From Xanthobacteraceae bacterium (GTDB lineage: Bacteria; Pseudomonadota; Alphaproteobacteria; Rhizobiales; Xanthobacteraceae), in NCBI GenBank assembly GCA_019454205.1, contig CP075369.1, positions 434,001 to 498,000 of the forward strand: a DNA stretch of 64,000 nucleotides. Direction: 5' to 3'. Shown piece after piece: positions 15,918-24,363 of the stretch. The position numbers and the translations under genes were made by a program. Every line of letters begins with the position of its first letter. Positions within the stretch are counted from its first letter, which is position 1. Below the pieces are notes generated by a model. The model was given only the letters and a program-made list of their open reading frames with translations, made no database searches and was not told where the DNA came from.

Positions 15918-16070
15918 CTTTGTCTTGCCTCCGTGGCTCCACGGTGAATTCTTCGCCGATTGTGGCGAACCTTGGGGCGCGCCGCAAATCCATAGGTTTC
16001 GATAGCAGGAGGAGGGGCCTCGTGCCATGTTGTCCCGCCCAAAACCCGAAACAGCCGCTAAAGTTCAGTC

Positions 16071-16733
16071 ATGATTCTCGCGCGCCGTGGCCCGACCTTC
16101 GCCCGCGAAGCCAACGCCTATCGCCGCGGCTTTGCGCCGGTCGCCGGTTGTGACGAGGCAGGCCGGGGACCGCTGGCGGGTCCCGTTGTTGCTGCCGCGG
16201 TGATCCTGGACCCGCTGAACGTGCCGAAGGGCCTCGATGACTCGAAGGCGCTACGCGCGGACAAGCGGGAAATCCTGTTCTCCGAAATCTGTGCGACAGC
16301 GGAAGTTGCAGTCGCCGTCGCGCCGCCGTCGCGCATCGACCGCGACAACATTCTGCGCGCGAGCTTGTGGGCGCTCGCGCGCGCGGTGCGCGCGCTGCCG
16401 CGTGCGCCGCAATTCGTATTCGTGGATGGACGCGACACCCTGCCGCTGCAATGTGAAGTGGAAGCCGTTATCGGCGGCGATGGCATTGTGGCGTCGGTTG
16501 CCGCCGCTTCCATCGTCGCGAAAGTGACGCGTGACCGCATGATGATGCAGCTCGGCCTCGCGTTCCCCGATTACGGTTTCGAGTCGCACAAGGGCTACGG
16601 CACGGCGCTACATTCGCGCTGCTTGCAGATGCATGGTCCGACCGTGCATCACCGCAATTCGTTCGCGCCGGTCCGCAACGCCGCCGAAGCCCGCGCCCGC
16701 GCCGTCTACGAAACCGCGCAAGCCTCCGCCTGA
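16071..16733 (+). CDS. rnhB: Ribonuclease HII
   Basis: 220 residues. RNase HII incises at ribonucleotides embedded in DNA. The signature AGCDEAGRGPLAGPVVAAA carries the catalytic Asp28-Glu29. The motif VDGRDTLP supplies the third acid region, and VASVAAASIVAKVTRDRMM and SHKGYGTALH are conserved further on. All key residues are present and the length is normal. The stop (TGATG) overlaps the start of the next gene by one base, indicating translational coupling to a membrane glycosyltransferase. In many relatives rnhB neighbours ccrM; here it does not. Confidence 0.95.
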   Translation: MILARRGPTFAREANAYRRGFAPVAGCDEAGRGPLAGPVVAAAVILDPLNVPKGLDDSKALRADKREILFSEICATAEVAVAVAPPSRIDRDNILRASLWALARAVRALPRAPQFVFVDGRDTLPLQCEVEAVIGGDGIVASVAAASIVAKVTRDRMMMQLGLAFPDYGFESHKGYGTALHSRCLQMHGPTVHHRNSFAPVRNAAEARARAVYETAQASA

Positions 16734-18361
16734 TGAAAATTCTGGACAGCGCCGCCGGCCCGCTTGAGGCATCGATTTTGGTCGAGGGTCTTCGGGCAAG
16801 GCCCGGATGGTTCGTCGGCTTGTCGCTGATTTGCTATGTGATCGTCTGGAGCATCACGTTGCAGATCGTCGAGAGTGCGCCCGCACCGGAGCTTGCGGTC
16901 GCGCTCGCGCTCGGCCGCGAATGGCAGAGCGGTTATGCGGGTGCCGCGCCGCTGCCGCTCTGGATTGCGGAAAGCGTGTTCCGTTTCACCCATTCGTTTT
17001 TTCTGCTGCGTCTGCTCGCGGTGATCTGCGTCGCCCTCGCGGGCTGGATCGTTTTTTTATTCGCGCGAAGGATCATCGGCGCACGCCACGCGGCAATCGC
17101 TTCGCTGTTGATGATCGGTGTGTATCCCGTGGCATGGCCCGCGGAGACGTGGAGCGCGCAGGTTTTGCAAATGCCGCTGATCGCCGCTGCGATCTATCTC
17201 TGGTGGCGCGGCGTCGGCGAACGCAATCCGTACTGTCTCGCTGCGCTCGGCATCGCGCTGGCGGCAACACTCTATACCGGCCCGCAGGGGATCGTGCTGT
17301 TCGTGGTGTTCGTGCTCGCGACACTCGTCAGTCCCCGTGCGCGCGCTGCGTTCACGCGCTTCGAGATGCAGATCGGCGGCGGTTTCTTTGCTTTCTTTTT
17401 CATGTTGCTTTCGTTGCCGCGTTTGTTCTGGCTGACGCGAAACGGCTGGAGAAATCTGCTTCCCGGAATCGAGTCCGGAATTCCGGAGAGCGATTTGCTG
17501 CGTGTGAAAGAACTTTTGCTGCCGCTCGCGGCCGGTCACGCGGGATTGCTGGCGCTGGTCTGTCTCGCCGCCGTCTATGCGGTACGCGCTAAGCAGAACG
17601 CGCCGGTGTTCGTGCGTGAACCGGAAAGCATGCTTGCTCGCCGCAGCACATTCGCGCTTGCTTTGCTTCCGTTGCCGCTTGCTCTCCTCTGGTTGTGGTG
17701 GCGCAACGCGCAAACTGTTCCAGCCGCCGCGAGCAGTTTATTGCTGTTATCCGGAGTGGCCGTCATCATGTTCGCCGGGCAGCGCGTGCGTATCCGCCGC
17801 CAGCAGGCGATTGCCGGCGTGATGGCGGGATTTTTATTCTTCCCTGCCGCCGTGCAGATCGCCGCGGCGTATACATCTTCATGGCTCTGGCAGGACAAGC
17901 GCAGCGTCAACTGGCCCGCGGAGCCGGCTGCGCGAACCTTCACCGAGATATTCCGGACCAGAACCGGCGAGCCGCTTGCGTATATTATCGGCGAGCGCAT
18001 CCCTGCGTCGCAGATCGCTGCACTGAGCCGCGAGCGGCCGCGCGTTTTCATCGACGCGGACATTTCGCAGAACCCGTGGGTCGACATCGAAGAGTTCAAA
18101 CGCCGCGGTGGTGTGGTGTTCTGGGAAGTGCGCGGCGTGGATGTCGATCCGCCTGCGTGGTTGCGCGCATGGTTGCCGCCGTTCATACCGGAGGCGCCGC
18201 TGCGATTGCCATGGACTCGCGGAGGTGGCGATCCCGTGCGGCTCGGTTGGGCCATCGTATTGCCTGCCGCGCAGATGCCGAAACCGGTGGAGCAACCCAA
18301 GACCGAAGAGCAGCCGAAAACCGAGCCGCAGCCGCAAGGACCTGCGTCTGCCCCGCAATAA
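16733..18361 (+). CDS. Polytopic membrane glycosyltransferase, family 39/ArnT-like (GT-C fold)
   Basis: 542 residues, with 9-12 predicted membrane helices between residues 25 and 400. The first periplasmic loop contains ELAVALALGREWQSGY, matching the acidic-loop position of GT-C enzymes that use polyprenyl-phosphate sugars. A soluble C-terminal part (about 400-510) precedes a Pro/Gln/Glu-rich tail (KPVEQPKTEEQPKTEPQ). The likely role is transfer of a sugar from undecaprenyl phosphate to an envelope glycan or lipid; donor and acceptor are unknown. Its start overlaps the rnhB stop. It converges on cydB, with a 161-bp spacer that holds four GANTC sites. Confidence 0.78.
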   Translation: MKILDSAAGPLEASILVEGLRARPGWFVGLSLICYVIVWSITLQIVESAPAPELAVALALGREWQSGYAGAAPLPLWIAESVFRFTHSFFLLRLLAVICVALAGWIVFLFARRIIGARHAAIASLLMIGVYPVAWPAETWSAQVLQMPLIAAAIYLWWRGVGERNPYCLAALGIALAATLYTGPQGIVLFVVFVLATLVSPRARAAFTRFEMQIGGGFFAFFFMLLSLPRLFWLTRNGWRNLLPGIESGIPESDLLRVKELLLPLAAGHAGLLALVCLAAVYAVRAKQNAPVFVREPESMLARRSTFALALLPLPLALLWLWWRNAQTVPAAASSLLLLSGVAVIMFAGQRVRIRRQQAIAGVMAGFLFFPAAVQIAAAYTSSWLWQDKRSVNWPAEPAARTFTEIFRTRTGEPLAYIIGERIPASQIAALSRERPRVFIDADISQNPWVDIEEFKRRGGVVFWEVRGVDVDPPAWLRAWLPPFIPEAPLRLPWTRGGGDPVRLGWAIVLPAAQMPKPVEQPKTEEQPKTEPQPQGPASAPQ

Positions 18362-18363
18362 CT

Positions 18364-18433
18364 GAATCGATACTTTAAGAGTAAGCCCGGAATCCGCTTC
18401 TGAGGCGCACGATTCAGCCGCTTGAAATGACTC
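18364..18433. promoter_or_regulatory. Cluster of four GANTC (CcrM) sites in a convergent spacer
   Basis: GAATC at 18364 and 18390, GATTC at 18411 and GACTC at 18429 all fall within 70 bp of non-coding DNA. At about 62% GC, one site per roughly 290 bp would be expected by chance. The spacer lies between two convergent gene ends, so it is not an obvious promoter. The clustering is seen; any role is inference. Confidence 0.4.
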
Positions 18434-18522
18434 GCGTTTTTCCTGAACTGCTTTGTGAGCGTGTAAACGCGTGCCTTGCGGCTTCGTCTTAACGTAAGCG
18501 GCGCGCGAAGAGCGTGGAAGGC

Positions 18523-19527
18523 TCAGTGATAGCCTTCGCCTTCCTTCAGCTTGCCGCGGAACACCCAGTAGATGAACACGGTGTAGCCCACCAGGATCGG
18601 GAACATGAAGAGCGTTCCCATCAGCGCGAACAGCAGGCTCGCGGGCGCGGCAGCCGTTTGCCAGACATCGAGCATGGGCGGCACGAGATAGGGGAAGTTG
18701 GAAATCACCAGTCCCGAATAGCCCATGAAGAACAGACCGATCGCGCAAACGAACGGCAGGTAATCGTTCTTCGTGCGCAACCAGTGCCAGCATGCGTACG
18801 ACAGGATCGCAGTCACCAGTGGTACCGGCCAGAAGAAAAGAAAATTGGGCAGCGTGAACCAACGCGCCGCGATGCGCGGATGTGCGACCGGCGTCCACAG
18901 CGAAACGACTGCAATGAAGAAGAGAACCGCATACAGCGCGATCATCGCGTGTTCGCGCGCACGTTTCGCGACATCGCCTTCGGTTTTCATGATCAGCCAC
19001 GTCGCGCCGAGCAGGGCGTAGCCTGACAACACGGCGAAGCCGCACATTAGGTTGAAAGGCGTAAACCAGTCGAACGCGCCGCCCGCATATTGCGTGCCTT
19101 GCACTTTCACGCCGGAGATCATGCCGCCGAGCACGATGCCCTGCATGAAGCCGGCGACGATTGAGCCACCGGCGAAAGCGAGATTCCAGAGATACTTGCT
19201 GCTCTGCGCGATCCAGCGGAATTCGAACGACACGCCGCGCAGCACGAGGCCGAGCAGCATCAGTGTTACGGGAAGATAGAATGCAGGCATCAGGATTGCG
19301 TAGGCTTTCGGAAACGCCACCAGCAATCCCGCGCCGCCGAGCACCAGCCAGGTTTCGTTGCCGTCCCAGAACGGCGCGACCGTATTCATCATCTGGTCGC
19401 GCTCTTTTTCCGTCTTCGTGAAGGGAAAGAGAATACCGATACCGAGATCGAAGCCGTCGAGGATGACGTACATCGCGACGGCAAAGCCGATCACCAGCGC
19501 CCAGATCAATGGCAGATACCATTCCAT
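18523..19527 (-). CDS. cydB: Cytochrome bd-type ubiquinol oxidase subunit II (CydB)
   Basis: 334 residues, shorter than E. coli CydB (379), as in the cyanide-insensitive oxidase branch. It begins MEWYLPLIWALVIGFAVAMYVILDGFDLGIGILFPF, the family signature with the conserved Asp/Asp/Gly, and has about 8-9 membrane helices. DQMMNTVAPFWDGNETWLVLGGAGLLVAFPKAY is the strongly conserved second block. It pairs with CydA to oxidise quinol and reduce oxygen at low oxygen tension. It is the last gene of cydA-VOC-cydB; the start lies 10 bp after the VOC stop. No CydX or DUF2474 small subunit is found downstream. Confidence 0.96.
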   Translation of the reverse strand: MEWYLPLIWALVIGFAVAMYVILDGFDLGIGILFPFTKTEKERDQMMNTVAPFWDGNETWLVLGGAGLLVAFPKAYAILMPAFYLPVTLMLLGLVLRGVSFEFRWIAQSSKYLWNLAFAGGSIVAGFMQGIVLGGMISGVKVQGTQYAGGAFDWFTPFNLMCGFAVLSGYALLGATWLIMKTEGDVAKRAREHAMIALYAVLFFIAVVSLWTPVAHPRIAARWFTLPNFLFFWPVPLVTAILSYACWHWLRTKNDYLPFVCAIGLFFMGYSGLVISNFPYLVPPMLDVWQTAAAPASLLFALMGTLFMFPILVGYTVFIYWVFRGKLKEGEGYH

Positions 19528-19537
19528 CTCGAACTCC

Positions 19538-19909
19538 CTAGGATTTCGGTTCGCCGAAGCGAAGTTTGTTGCCGGACGGGTCGGAGATCATGATTTCGCG
19601 CATGCCCCATTCCTGATCGAGAATACCGGGACGTGCGTGGCGGTAATTCTTCGCGGTCAGCTCGCGATGAAATTCCTCGATGCCCTTCATGGAGAAGTAG
19701 ACCGCCGAACCCGGAACGCCGTCGCCGAAATGTTCGCTCAGGTGCAGCGTGGCACCTGCGCGCGAGATTTGCATATAGAGCGGCGCATCTTTCTCGAAGC
19801 GGTGTTCCCAATCGAGCTTGAATCCGAGAAACTCGAAATAGAATTCCTTCGTCTTCTCGACCGAGAACATCCGCAGGATGGGAGCGGTGCGTTCGAAGGA
19901 GACGGTCAT
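19538..19909 (-). CDS. VOC-fold (glyoxalase / bleomycin-resistance-like) protein inside the cyd operon
   Basis: 123 residues from ATG at 19909, overlapping the cydA stop by 4 bp (ATGA). It reads as a VOC module: RTAPILRMFSVEKTKEFYFEFLGFKLDWEHRF, then YMQISRAGATLHLSEHFGD, and the second half MREIMISDPSGNKLRFGEP. His in LHLSEHFG and the Glu in FGEP fit the metal or ligand-binding positions of bleomycin-resistance-like dioxygenase-fold proteins. No substrate can be assigned. Being translationally coupled to cydA and 10 bp ahead of cydB is unusual for a cyd operon. It might protect the oxidase or a quinone from an electrophile, but that is speculation. Confidence 0.88.
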   Translation of the reverse strand: MTVSFERTAPILRMFSVEKTKEFYFEFLGFKLDWEHRFEKDAPLYMQISRAGATLHLSEHFGDGVPGSAVYFSMKGIEEFHRELTAKNYRHARPGILDQEWGMREIMISDPSGNKLRFGEPKS

Positions 19910-21279
19910 TGCTGTTCGACGCCCGCTGCGAGCGGCCGGTTCGGCACGCCGGATTTCGGCGCGAGCGACTTCGCCTGCGGTCCCTTCGAGATCAGCCGGT
20001 TGATGTAATAGATGCCCATCGAGAACACGATGCCGTACACGATGATGTAGAGCGCGAGCGTGGTTCCGACCGAGCCGCCCGGCACCGGCGAGATGCCGTC
20101 CGCGGTGCGCAGCAGTCCATGGACGAGCCAAGGTTGCCGCCCGCTCTCCGTCACCACCCATCCCGCGACTACCGCGACGAATCCGCTCCACCACATGTGC
20201 TGCATCGGCCAGAGATACCAGCGCGAGTTCAGAATCCTGTCGCGGCGAAGCAGCCAGAGACCGACGAACGACGATGCGATCATGAACAGGCCGATGCCGA
20301 CCATGATGCGGAAGGAGAAGAAGACGTTCTTCACCGGCGGACGATCCTGTGGCGGCACGCTTTTCAGGCCGGGAAACAGTGCGTTCGGATCGTGCTTCAG
20401 AATCAGCGATGCGCCGTTGGGAATGGAAATCTCGAACAGGTTGCGCTCGTTCTTTTCATCCGGCCACGCGAACAGGATGAGTGCGCCGGGTTTCGAGCCA
20501 TCCCAGTGGCCTTCCATCGCCGCGACCTTGATCGGCTGGTGCTTGAGCGTGTTCAGGCCGTGCTGGTCGCCGATGAAGAGTTGCAGCGGCGCGACAATGG
20601 CGGCGAAGGCGATGCCCATGCGCAGCATGGTCTTCGCCTCGTCGGGATATTGCTTCGCCAGCATGTAACGCGCGCCGACCGCGAGTACGACGAACGAGGT
20701 CGTGAGGTAGGCGGCGGTCGTCATGTGCGCGAGGCGATAGAGAAAGCTCGGATTGAAGATGATCGCGAGCCAGTCTTGCGGAACCGCAACGCCGTTCTGG
20801 ATGACATGGCCTTGCGGCGTGTGCATCCAGCTATTCGCGGCAAGAATCCAGAACGCCGACATCAGCGTGCCGGCCGCGACGGCAATACACGCGAACACAT
20901 GCAACGGCTTCGGCACGCGGTCCCAGCCGAACAACATGACGCCAAGGAAGGTTGCTTCGAGGAAGAACGCGGTCAGCACTTCGTAGCCCATCAGCGGGCC
21001 GATGATGTTGCCGGCGAATTCCGAGAAGCGGCTCCAGTTTGTGCCGAACTGGTAAGAGAGCACGATGCCGGAGACGACTCCCATCGCGAAGGAGACGGCG
21101 AAGATCTTGGTCCAGAACCGGGCGAGGCGGTGATAATGCTCGCGGCCCGACCACAGCCACATCACTTCCAGCGTCGCGATATAGGCCGACAGCCCGATGG
21201 TGAAGGTCGGAAAGATGATGTGGAAGGTGACCGTGAAGGCGAACTGAAATCTGGCGAGCACTACCGGATCGAAATCCAT
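19906..21279 (-). CDS. cydA: Cytochrome bd-type ubiquinol oxidase subunit I (CydA), short-Q-loop / CIO-like
   Basis: 457 residues. Expected haem ligands are present: His20 (haem b595 position), His185 and Met326 (haem b558). GRQPW is at 380-384 within TESGRQPWLVHG, the form seen in cyanide-insensitive oxidases. The Q-loop segment keeps KVAAMEGHW with Lys252/Glu256, but the C-terminal Q-loop insertion of E. coli CydA is absent, so this is the short-Q-loop class. It is the first gene of a three-gene operon with a sigma70-like promoter at 21310-21338. It likely supports respiration under low oxygen or cyanide/NO stress. Confidence 0.96.
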   Translation of the reverse strand: MDFDPVVLARFQFAFTVTFHIIFPTFTIGLSAYIATLEVMWLWSGREHYHRLARFWTKIFAVSFAMGVVSGIVLSYQFGTNWSRFSEFAGNIIGPLMGYEVLTAFFLEATFLGVMLFGWDRVPKPLHVFACIAVAAGTLMSAFWILAANSWMHTPQGHVIQNGVAVPQDWLAIIFNPSFLYRLAHMTTAAYLTTSFVVLAVGARYMLAKQYPDEAKTMLRMGIAFAAIVAPLQLFIGDQHGLNTLKHQPIKVAAMEGHWDGSKPGALILFAWPDEKNERNLFEISIPNGASLILKHDPNALFPGLKSVPPQDRPPVKNVFFSFRIMVGIGLFMIASSFVGLWLLRRDRILNSRWYLWPMQHMWWSGFVAVVAGWVVTESGRQPWLVHGLLRTADGISPVPGGSVGTTLALYIIVYGIVFSMGIYYINRLISKGPQAKSLAPKSGVPNRPLAAGVEQQ

Positions 21280-21309
21280 CGAAACGCTCCGCGGTTCTGC
21301 TTTGTTATA

Positions 21310-21338
21310 ATTATTCTAGCATAGATGCGGATGCGCAA
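21310..21338 (-). promoter_or_regulatory. Putative sigma70 promoter of cydA
   Basis: On the minus strand, TTGCGC (21338-21333), 17 bp, then AATAAT (21315-21310), about 30 bp upstream of the cydA ATG, in a locally AT-rich stretch. No FNR-like TTGAT-N4-ATCAA site is visible nearby. Confidence 0.4.
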
Positions 21339-21404
21339 GCGCGCGGCATTGCAGCGCAATAGTATCGGCGGAGGAGATATGCGTTGCGCGCGAAACGCGG
21401 ATAT

Positions 21405-22235
21405 TCAGTTCGCCAGCGCTTTCTTGATCGCCAGCAAATCCTGCCACGCGAGTTTCTTGTGCGCGGGCGAGCGCAGCAGGTACGCCGGATGGAACAGGGC
21501 GATCGCCTTGATTCTCCGCGTGCCGGTATCGAACTCGAACCAGCGGCCGCGCGTGCGCGTGATTCCCTCTTTCAGTTCCAGCAGCGTCGAAGCGGATGGC
21601 CCGCCGAGGCAAACCAGAATATCCGGATTCGCAAGTTCGATCTGCCGCCGGATGAAGGGCAAGCAGATCGCGGACTCCTGCGGCGTCGGTGTGCGGTTTC
21701 CCGGCGGCCGCCACGGGATGATGTTCGCGATGTAGCTGTTGGTGCGGTCCAGCCCGATCGACTTCATCATGAGGTCGAGCAGCTTTCCCGAACGGCCGAC
21801 GAAGGGCAGGCCCTCGCGGTCTTCTTCCGCGCCCGGTCCTTCGCCGACAAACATGACGCGGGACTGCGGGTTGCCGTCCGCGAATACGGTTTTCATTGCG
21901 GTCGTTTTCAGCGCGCAGCCGTCGAAACTCTCAAGGGCTAGACGGAGTTCGTCGAGCGTGTTCGCCGCGCGCGCGAGTTCGGAGGCCTGCCGCACTGCGA
22001 CTTCCGGCACGGCGGGAGCAATGTCACGGCTCTGCGATGCGCCAGGTGGCGCGCCGAATGGACGGGCAAGTGGTTCGCGCACCGGAACCTTCTCCGGCAC
22101 CGTGACGAAGGGTTCCGCCAGACGGTGCGGCGCGATCTCGTCGAGCGCGATGTCCACGCCGTTTTCGGCATAGAAGCGCAGGACTTCGAACGGATGCGGG
22201 CGCGGCTCGGTCATAGGGTATGAAATGAAATCCAA
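21405..22235 (-). CDS. Uracil-DNA glycosylase, type-4-like superfamily with a reduced iron-sulfur motif
   Basis: 276 residues (269 if ATG 22214 is used, MTEPRPHPFEVLRFY). The glycosylase signatures are clear: VGEGPGAEEDREGLPFVGRSG (motif 1 with the active-site acidic residues), IIPWRPPGNRTPTPQE, and the C-terminal FHPAYLLRSPAHK (motif 2). In type-4 enzymes four cysteines hold a 4Fe-4S cluster. Here the first is Phe (FDGCALK) and the third is Trp (IPWRPPG), leaving two, so the cluster is probably lost. The N-terminal 100 residues are an Ala/Pro-rich extension after a helix. It removes uracil (or a related base) from DNA. It is divergent from the ETF-QO gene and 125 bp upstream of cydA. Confidence 0.9.
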   Translation of the reverse strand: MDFISYPMTEPRPHPFEVLRFYAENGVDIALDEIAPHRLAEPFVTVPEKVPVREPLARPFGAPPGASQSRDIAPAVPEVAVRQASELARAANTLDELRLALESFDGCALKTTAMKTVFADGNPQSRVMFVGEGPGAEEDREGLPFVGRSGKLLDLMMKSIGLDRTNSYIANIIPWRPPGNRTPTPQESAICLPFIRRQIELANPDILVCLGGPSASTLLELKEGITRTRGRWFEFDTGTRRIKAIALFHPAYLLRSPAHKKLAWQDLLAIKKALAN

Positions 22236-22316
22236 AGCGCCGCGACGTCAACGACAAGCACGTTGTAATCGGTCCAAAAAACAGGGAAAACACCTGAAAT
22301 CCCAAGGATGAGCGCC

Positions 22317-23984
22317 ATGACCGACGAAAATCAGGAACTCCCCGCCCGCGAGGCAATGGAATTCGATGTCGTGATCGTCGGTGCCGGCCCGTCCGGTCTC
22401 GCTGCCGCGATCAAGCTCAAGCAGCTTTCGCCTGAGACCACCGTGGTCGTGCTTGAAAAGGGTTCGGAAGTCGGCGCGCATATTTTGTCTGGCGCTGTCG
22501 TCGATCCGGTCGGTATCAATGCGCTGATCCCCGACTGGAAAACCGACGACACCCATCCCTTCAAGACCGAAGTGAAGGACGATCACTTCTATTATATGAC
22601 GAAGACCGGCGCTTTCCGGCTGCCGAATTTCCTCATGCCGCCGCTGATGAACAATCACGGCAACTACATCGTCTCGCTCGGCAACGTCTGCCGCTGGCTG
22701 GCGACGCGCGCCGAAGCGCTCGGCGTTGAAATCTATCCGACATTCGCCGCCGCCGAAGTGCTGTTCGACGAGAACGGCGCGGTGAAGGGGGTCGCGACCG
22801 GCGACAAGGGCATCGGCCGCGACGGCAAGCCGACCTCGCATTACGAGCGCGGTATCGAACTGCACGGCAAGTACACCTTCTTCGCGGAAGGCGCGCGCGG
22901 TTCGCTCTCGAAGCAACTGATCGCGAAGTTCGGTCTCGATAAAAACTCCGAGCCGCAGAAATACGGCATCGGCCTGAAAGAACTCTGGAAGGTGGCGCCG
23001 GAAAAGCACAAGCCCGGCCTTGTGCAACATTCCTTCGGCTGGCCGCTCGACAACCAGACCGGCGGCGGCTCGTTCCTCTATCACATGGAAGACGAGCAGG
23101 TGATGGTCGGCTTCGTCGTCCATCTGAATTACAAGAATCCCTACATCGCGCCGTTCGAGGAATTCCAGCGCTTCAAGACGCATCCGTCCGTGCGCGGCAC
23201 CTTCGAGGGCGGCAAGCGTCTCTCGTATGGCGCGCGCGCGATCACCGAAGGCGGCTTCCAGTCGGTGCCGAAACTTGTTTTCCCGGGCGGCGCGCTGGTC
23301 GGTTGTGCGGCGGGTTTCGTCAACGTCCCGCGCATCAAGGGTTCGCACAACGCAGTGCTCACCGGCATCATGGCTGCGGAAGAAGTCGCGAAGGCGCTGG
23401 CCGCGGGCCGTACGCGCGACGAATTGCTGGAATACGAGAACGGCTGGCGCGCATCGCAGGTCGGCAAGGATCTTGCGAAGGTCCGTAACGTGAAGCCGTT
23501 GTGGTCGAAGTTCGGCCTCTATCTGGGCATGGCGCTCGGCGGTTTCGACATGTGGATGAACCAGCTATTCGGCATCTCGCTGTTCGGCACGCTCGGCCAC
23601 GGCAAGACCGATGCGCAATCGCTCGATCCTGCATCGAAGCACCAGAAGATCGACTATCCGAGGCCGGACGGCGTGATCTCGTTCGATAAATTGGGTTCGG
23701 TGTTCATCTCGAACACGAACCACGAAGAGAACCAGCCGATCCATCTCAAGGTGAAGGACATGGAGCTTCAGAAAAAATCTGAGCACGATGTCTATGCCGG
23801 CCCGTCGAACCGCTATTGTCCGGCGGGCGTCTATGAATGGGTCGAGGAAGCAGGCGGGCCGCGTTTCCAGATCAACGCGCAGAACTGCGTCCACTGCAAA
23901 ACCTGCGACATCAAGGATCCAAACCAGAACATCAACTGGACCACGCCGGAAGGCGGCGGCGGGCCGAACTATCCGAATATGTGA
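22317..23984 (+). CDS. Electron transfer flavoprotein-ubiquinone oxidoreductase
   Basis: 555 residues from ATG 22317, chosen because AAGGA (22304-22308) lies 8 bp upstream; that motif overlaps the earlier ATG at 22308. ETF-QO takes electrons from ETF (fatty acid, amino acid and choline/glycine-betaine oxidation) and reduces ubiquinone at the inner membrane. Visible: FAD motif VVIVGAGPSGLAAA near 19-32, GAHILSGAVVDP, and the C-terminal 4Fe-4S ferredoxin-like domain with Cys501 (RYCPAGVYEW) and C524-x2-C527-x2-C530 (NCVHCKTCDIKDPNQNI). Length and ligands are normal. A short membrane-protein gene follows 12 bp later. Confidence 0.95.
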   Translation: MTDENQELPAREAMEFDVVIVGAGPSGLAAAIKLKQLSPETTVVVLEKGSEVGAHILSGAVVDPVGINALIPDWKTDDTHPFKTEVKDDHFYYMTKTGAFRLPNFLMPPLMNNHGNYIVSLGNVCRWLATRAEALGVEIYPTFAAAEVLFDENGAVKGVATGDKGIGRDGKPTSHYERGIELHGKYTFFAEGARGSLSKQLIAKFGLDKNSEPQKYGIGLKELWKVAPEKHKPGLVQHSFGWPLDNQTGGGSFLYHMEDEQVMVGFVVHLNYKNPYIAPFEEFQRFKTHPSVRGTFEGGKRLSYGARAITEGGFQSVPKLVFPGGALVGCAAGFVNVPRIKGSHNAVLTGIMAAEEVAKALAAGRTRDELLEYENGWRASQVGKDLAKVRNVKPLWSKFGLYLGMALGGFDMWMNQLFGISLFGTLGHGKTDAQSLDPASKHQKIDYPRPDGVISFDKLGSVFISNTNHEENQPIHLKVKDMELQKKSEHDVYAGPSNRYCPAGVYEWVEEAGGPRFQINAQNCVHCKTCDIKDPNQNINWTTPEGGGGPNYPNM

Positions 23985-23996
23985 GCGGACCACGCG

Positions 23997-24362
23997 ATGC
24001 TCTGGCTCGCCTCTGCTTTGATGATCGTCGCAGGCATCGCGCATTCATATTTGGGCGAGCGCGGATTTCTGCCGAGACTGCTTGCACTGCCGAACCTGCC
24101 GTTGTTGCGCCGCGGCGATCGCGGTTTCACCGAGCGCGTCATCCGCGCGGTCTGGCATCTGGCAAGCCTGTATTGGTGGTGCGCGGCGGTCATCCTCGCC
24201 GTCATCGCGGTGCAGCCTGCGAATCCTTTGCGCGCCATCGCGCTGACGCTCGCGGGAACGATTTTGCTGACCGGCCTCGCCTGCATTTATTGCGGCTGGC
24301 GGCATCCGGCGATAGCGGTTTTTCTGGCCGCTGCCGCGCTTACCGCTTACGCCGTCTGGTGA
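23997..24362 (+). CDS. Small polytopic membrane protein, unknown function
   Basis: 121 residues with about four hydrophobic segments (residues 1-18, 50-72, 78-97, 100-121) separated by short polar loops such as ERGFLPRLLALPNLPLLRRGDRGFTERVIR. No catalytic motif is recognised. It is 12 bp downstream of ETF-QO, so probably co-transcribed, and converges on the VanZ-like gene (1 bp apart). The Arg/Pro-rich loop between helices 1 and 2 is the most distinctive part. Confidence 0.7.
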   Translation: MLWLASALMIVAGIAHSYLGERGFLPRLLALPNLPLLRRGDRGFTERVIRAVWHLASLYWWCAAVILAVIAVQPANPLRAIALTLAGTILLTGLACIYCGWRHPAIAVFLAAAALTAYAVW

Positions 24363-24363
24363 T

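Noticed and set aside
18362..18522. CydX or DUF2474 small subunit gene after cydB
   Set aside because: No short open frame with a start codon and a membrane helix is found on the cyd strand in this spacer.
19909..21324. 471-residue plus-strand open frame opposite cydA
   Set aside because: Charged low-complexity shadow of cydA.
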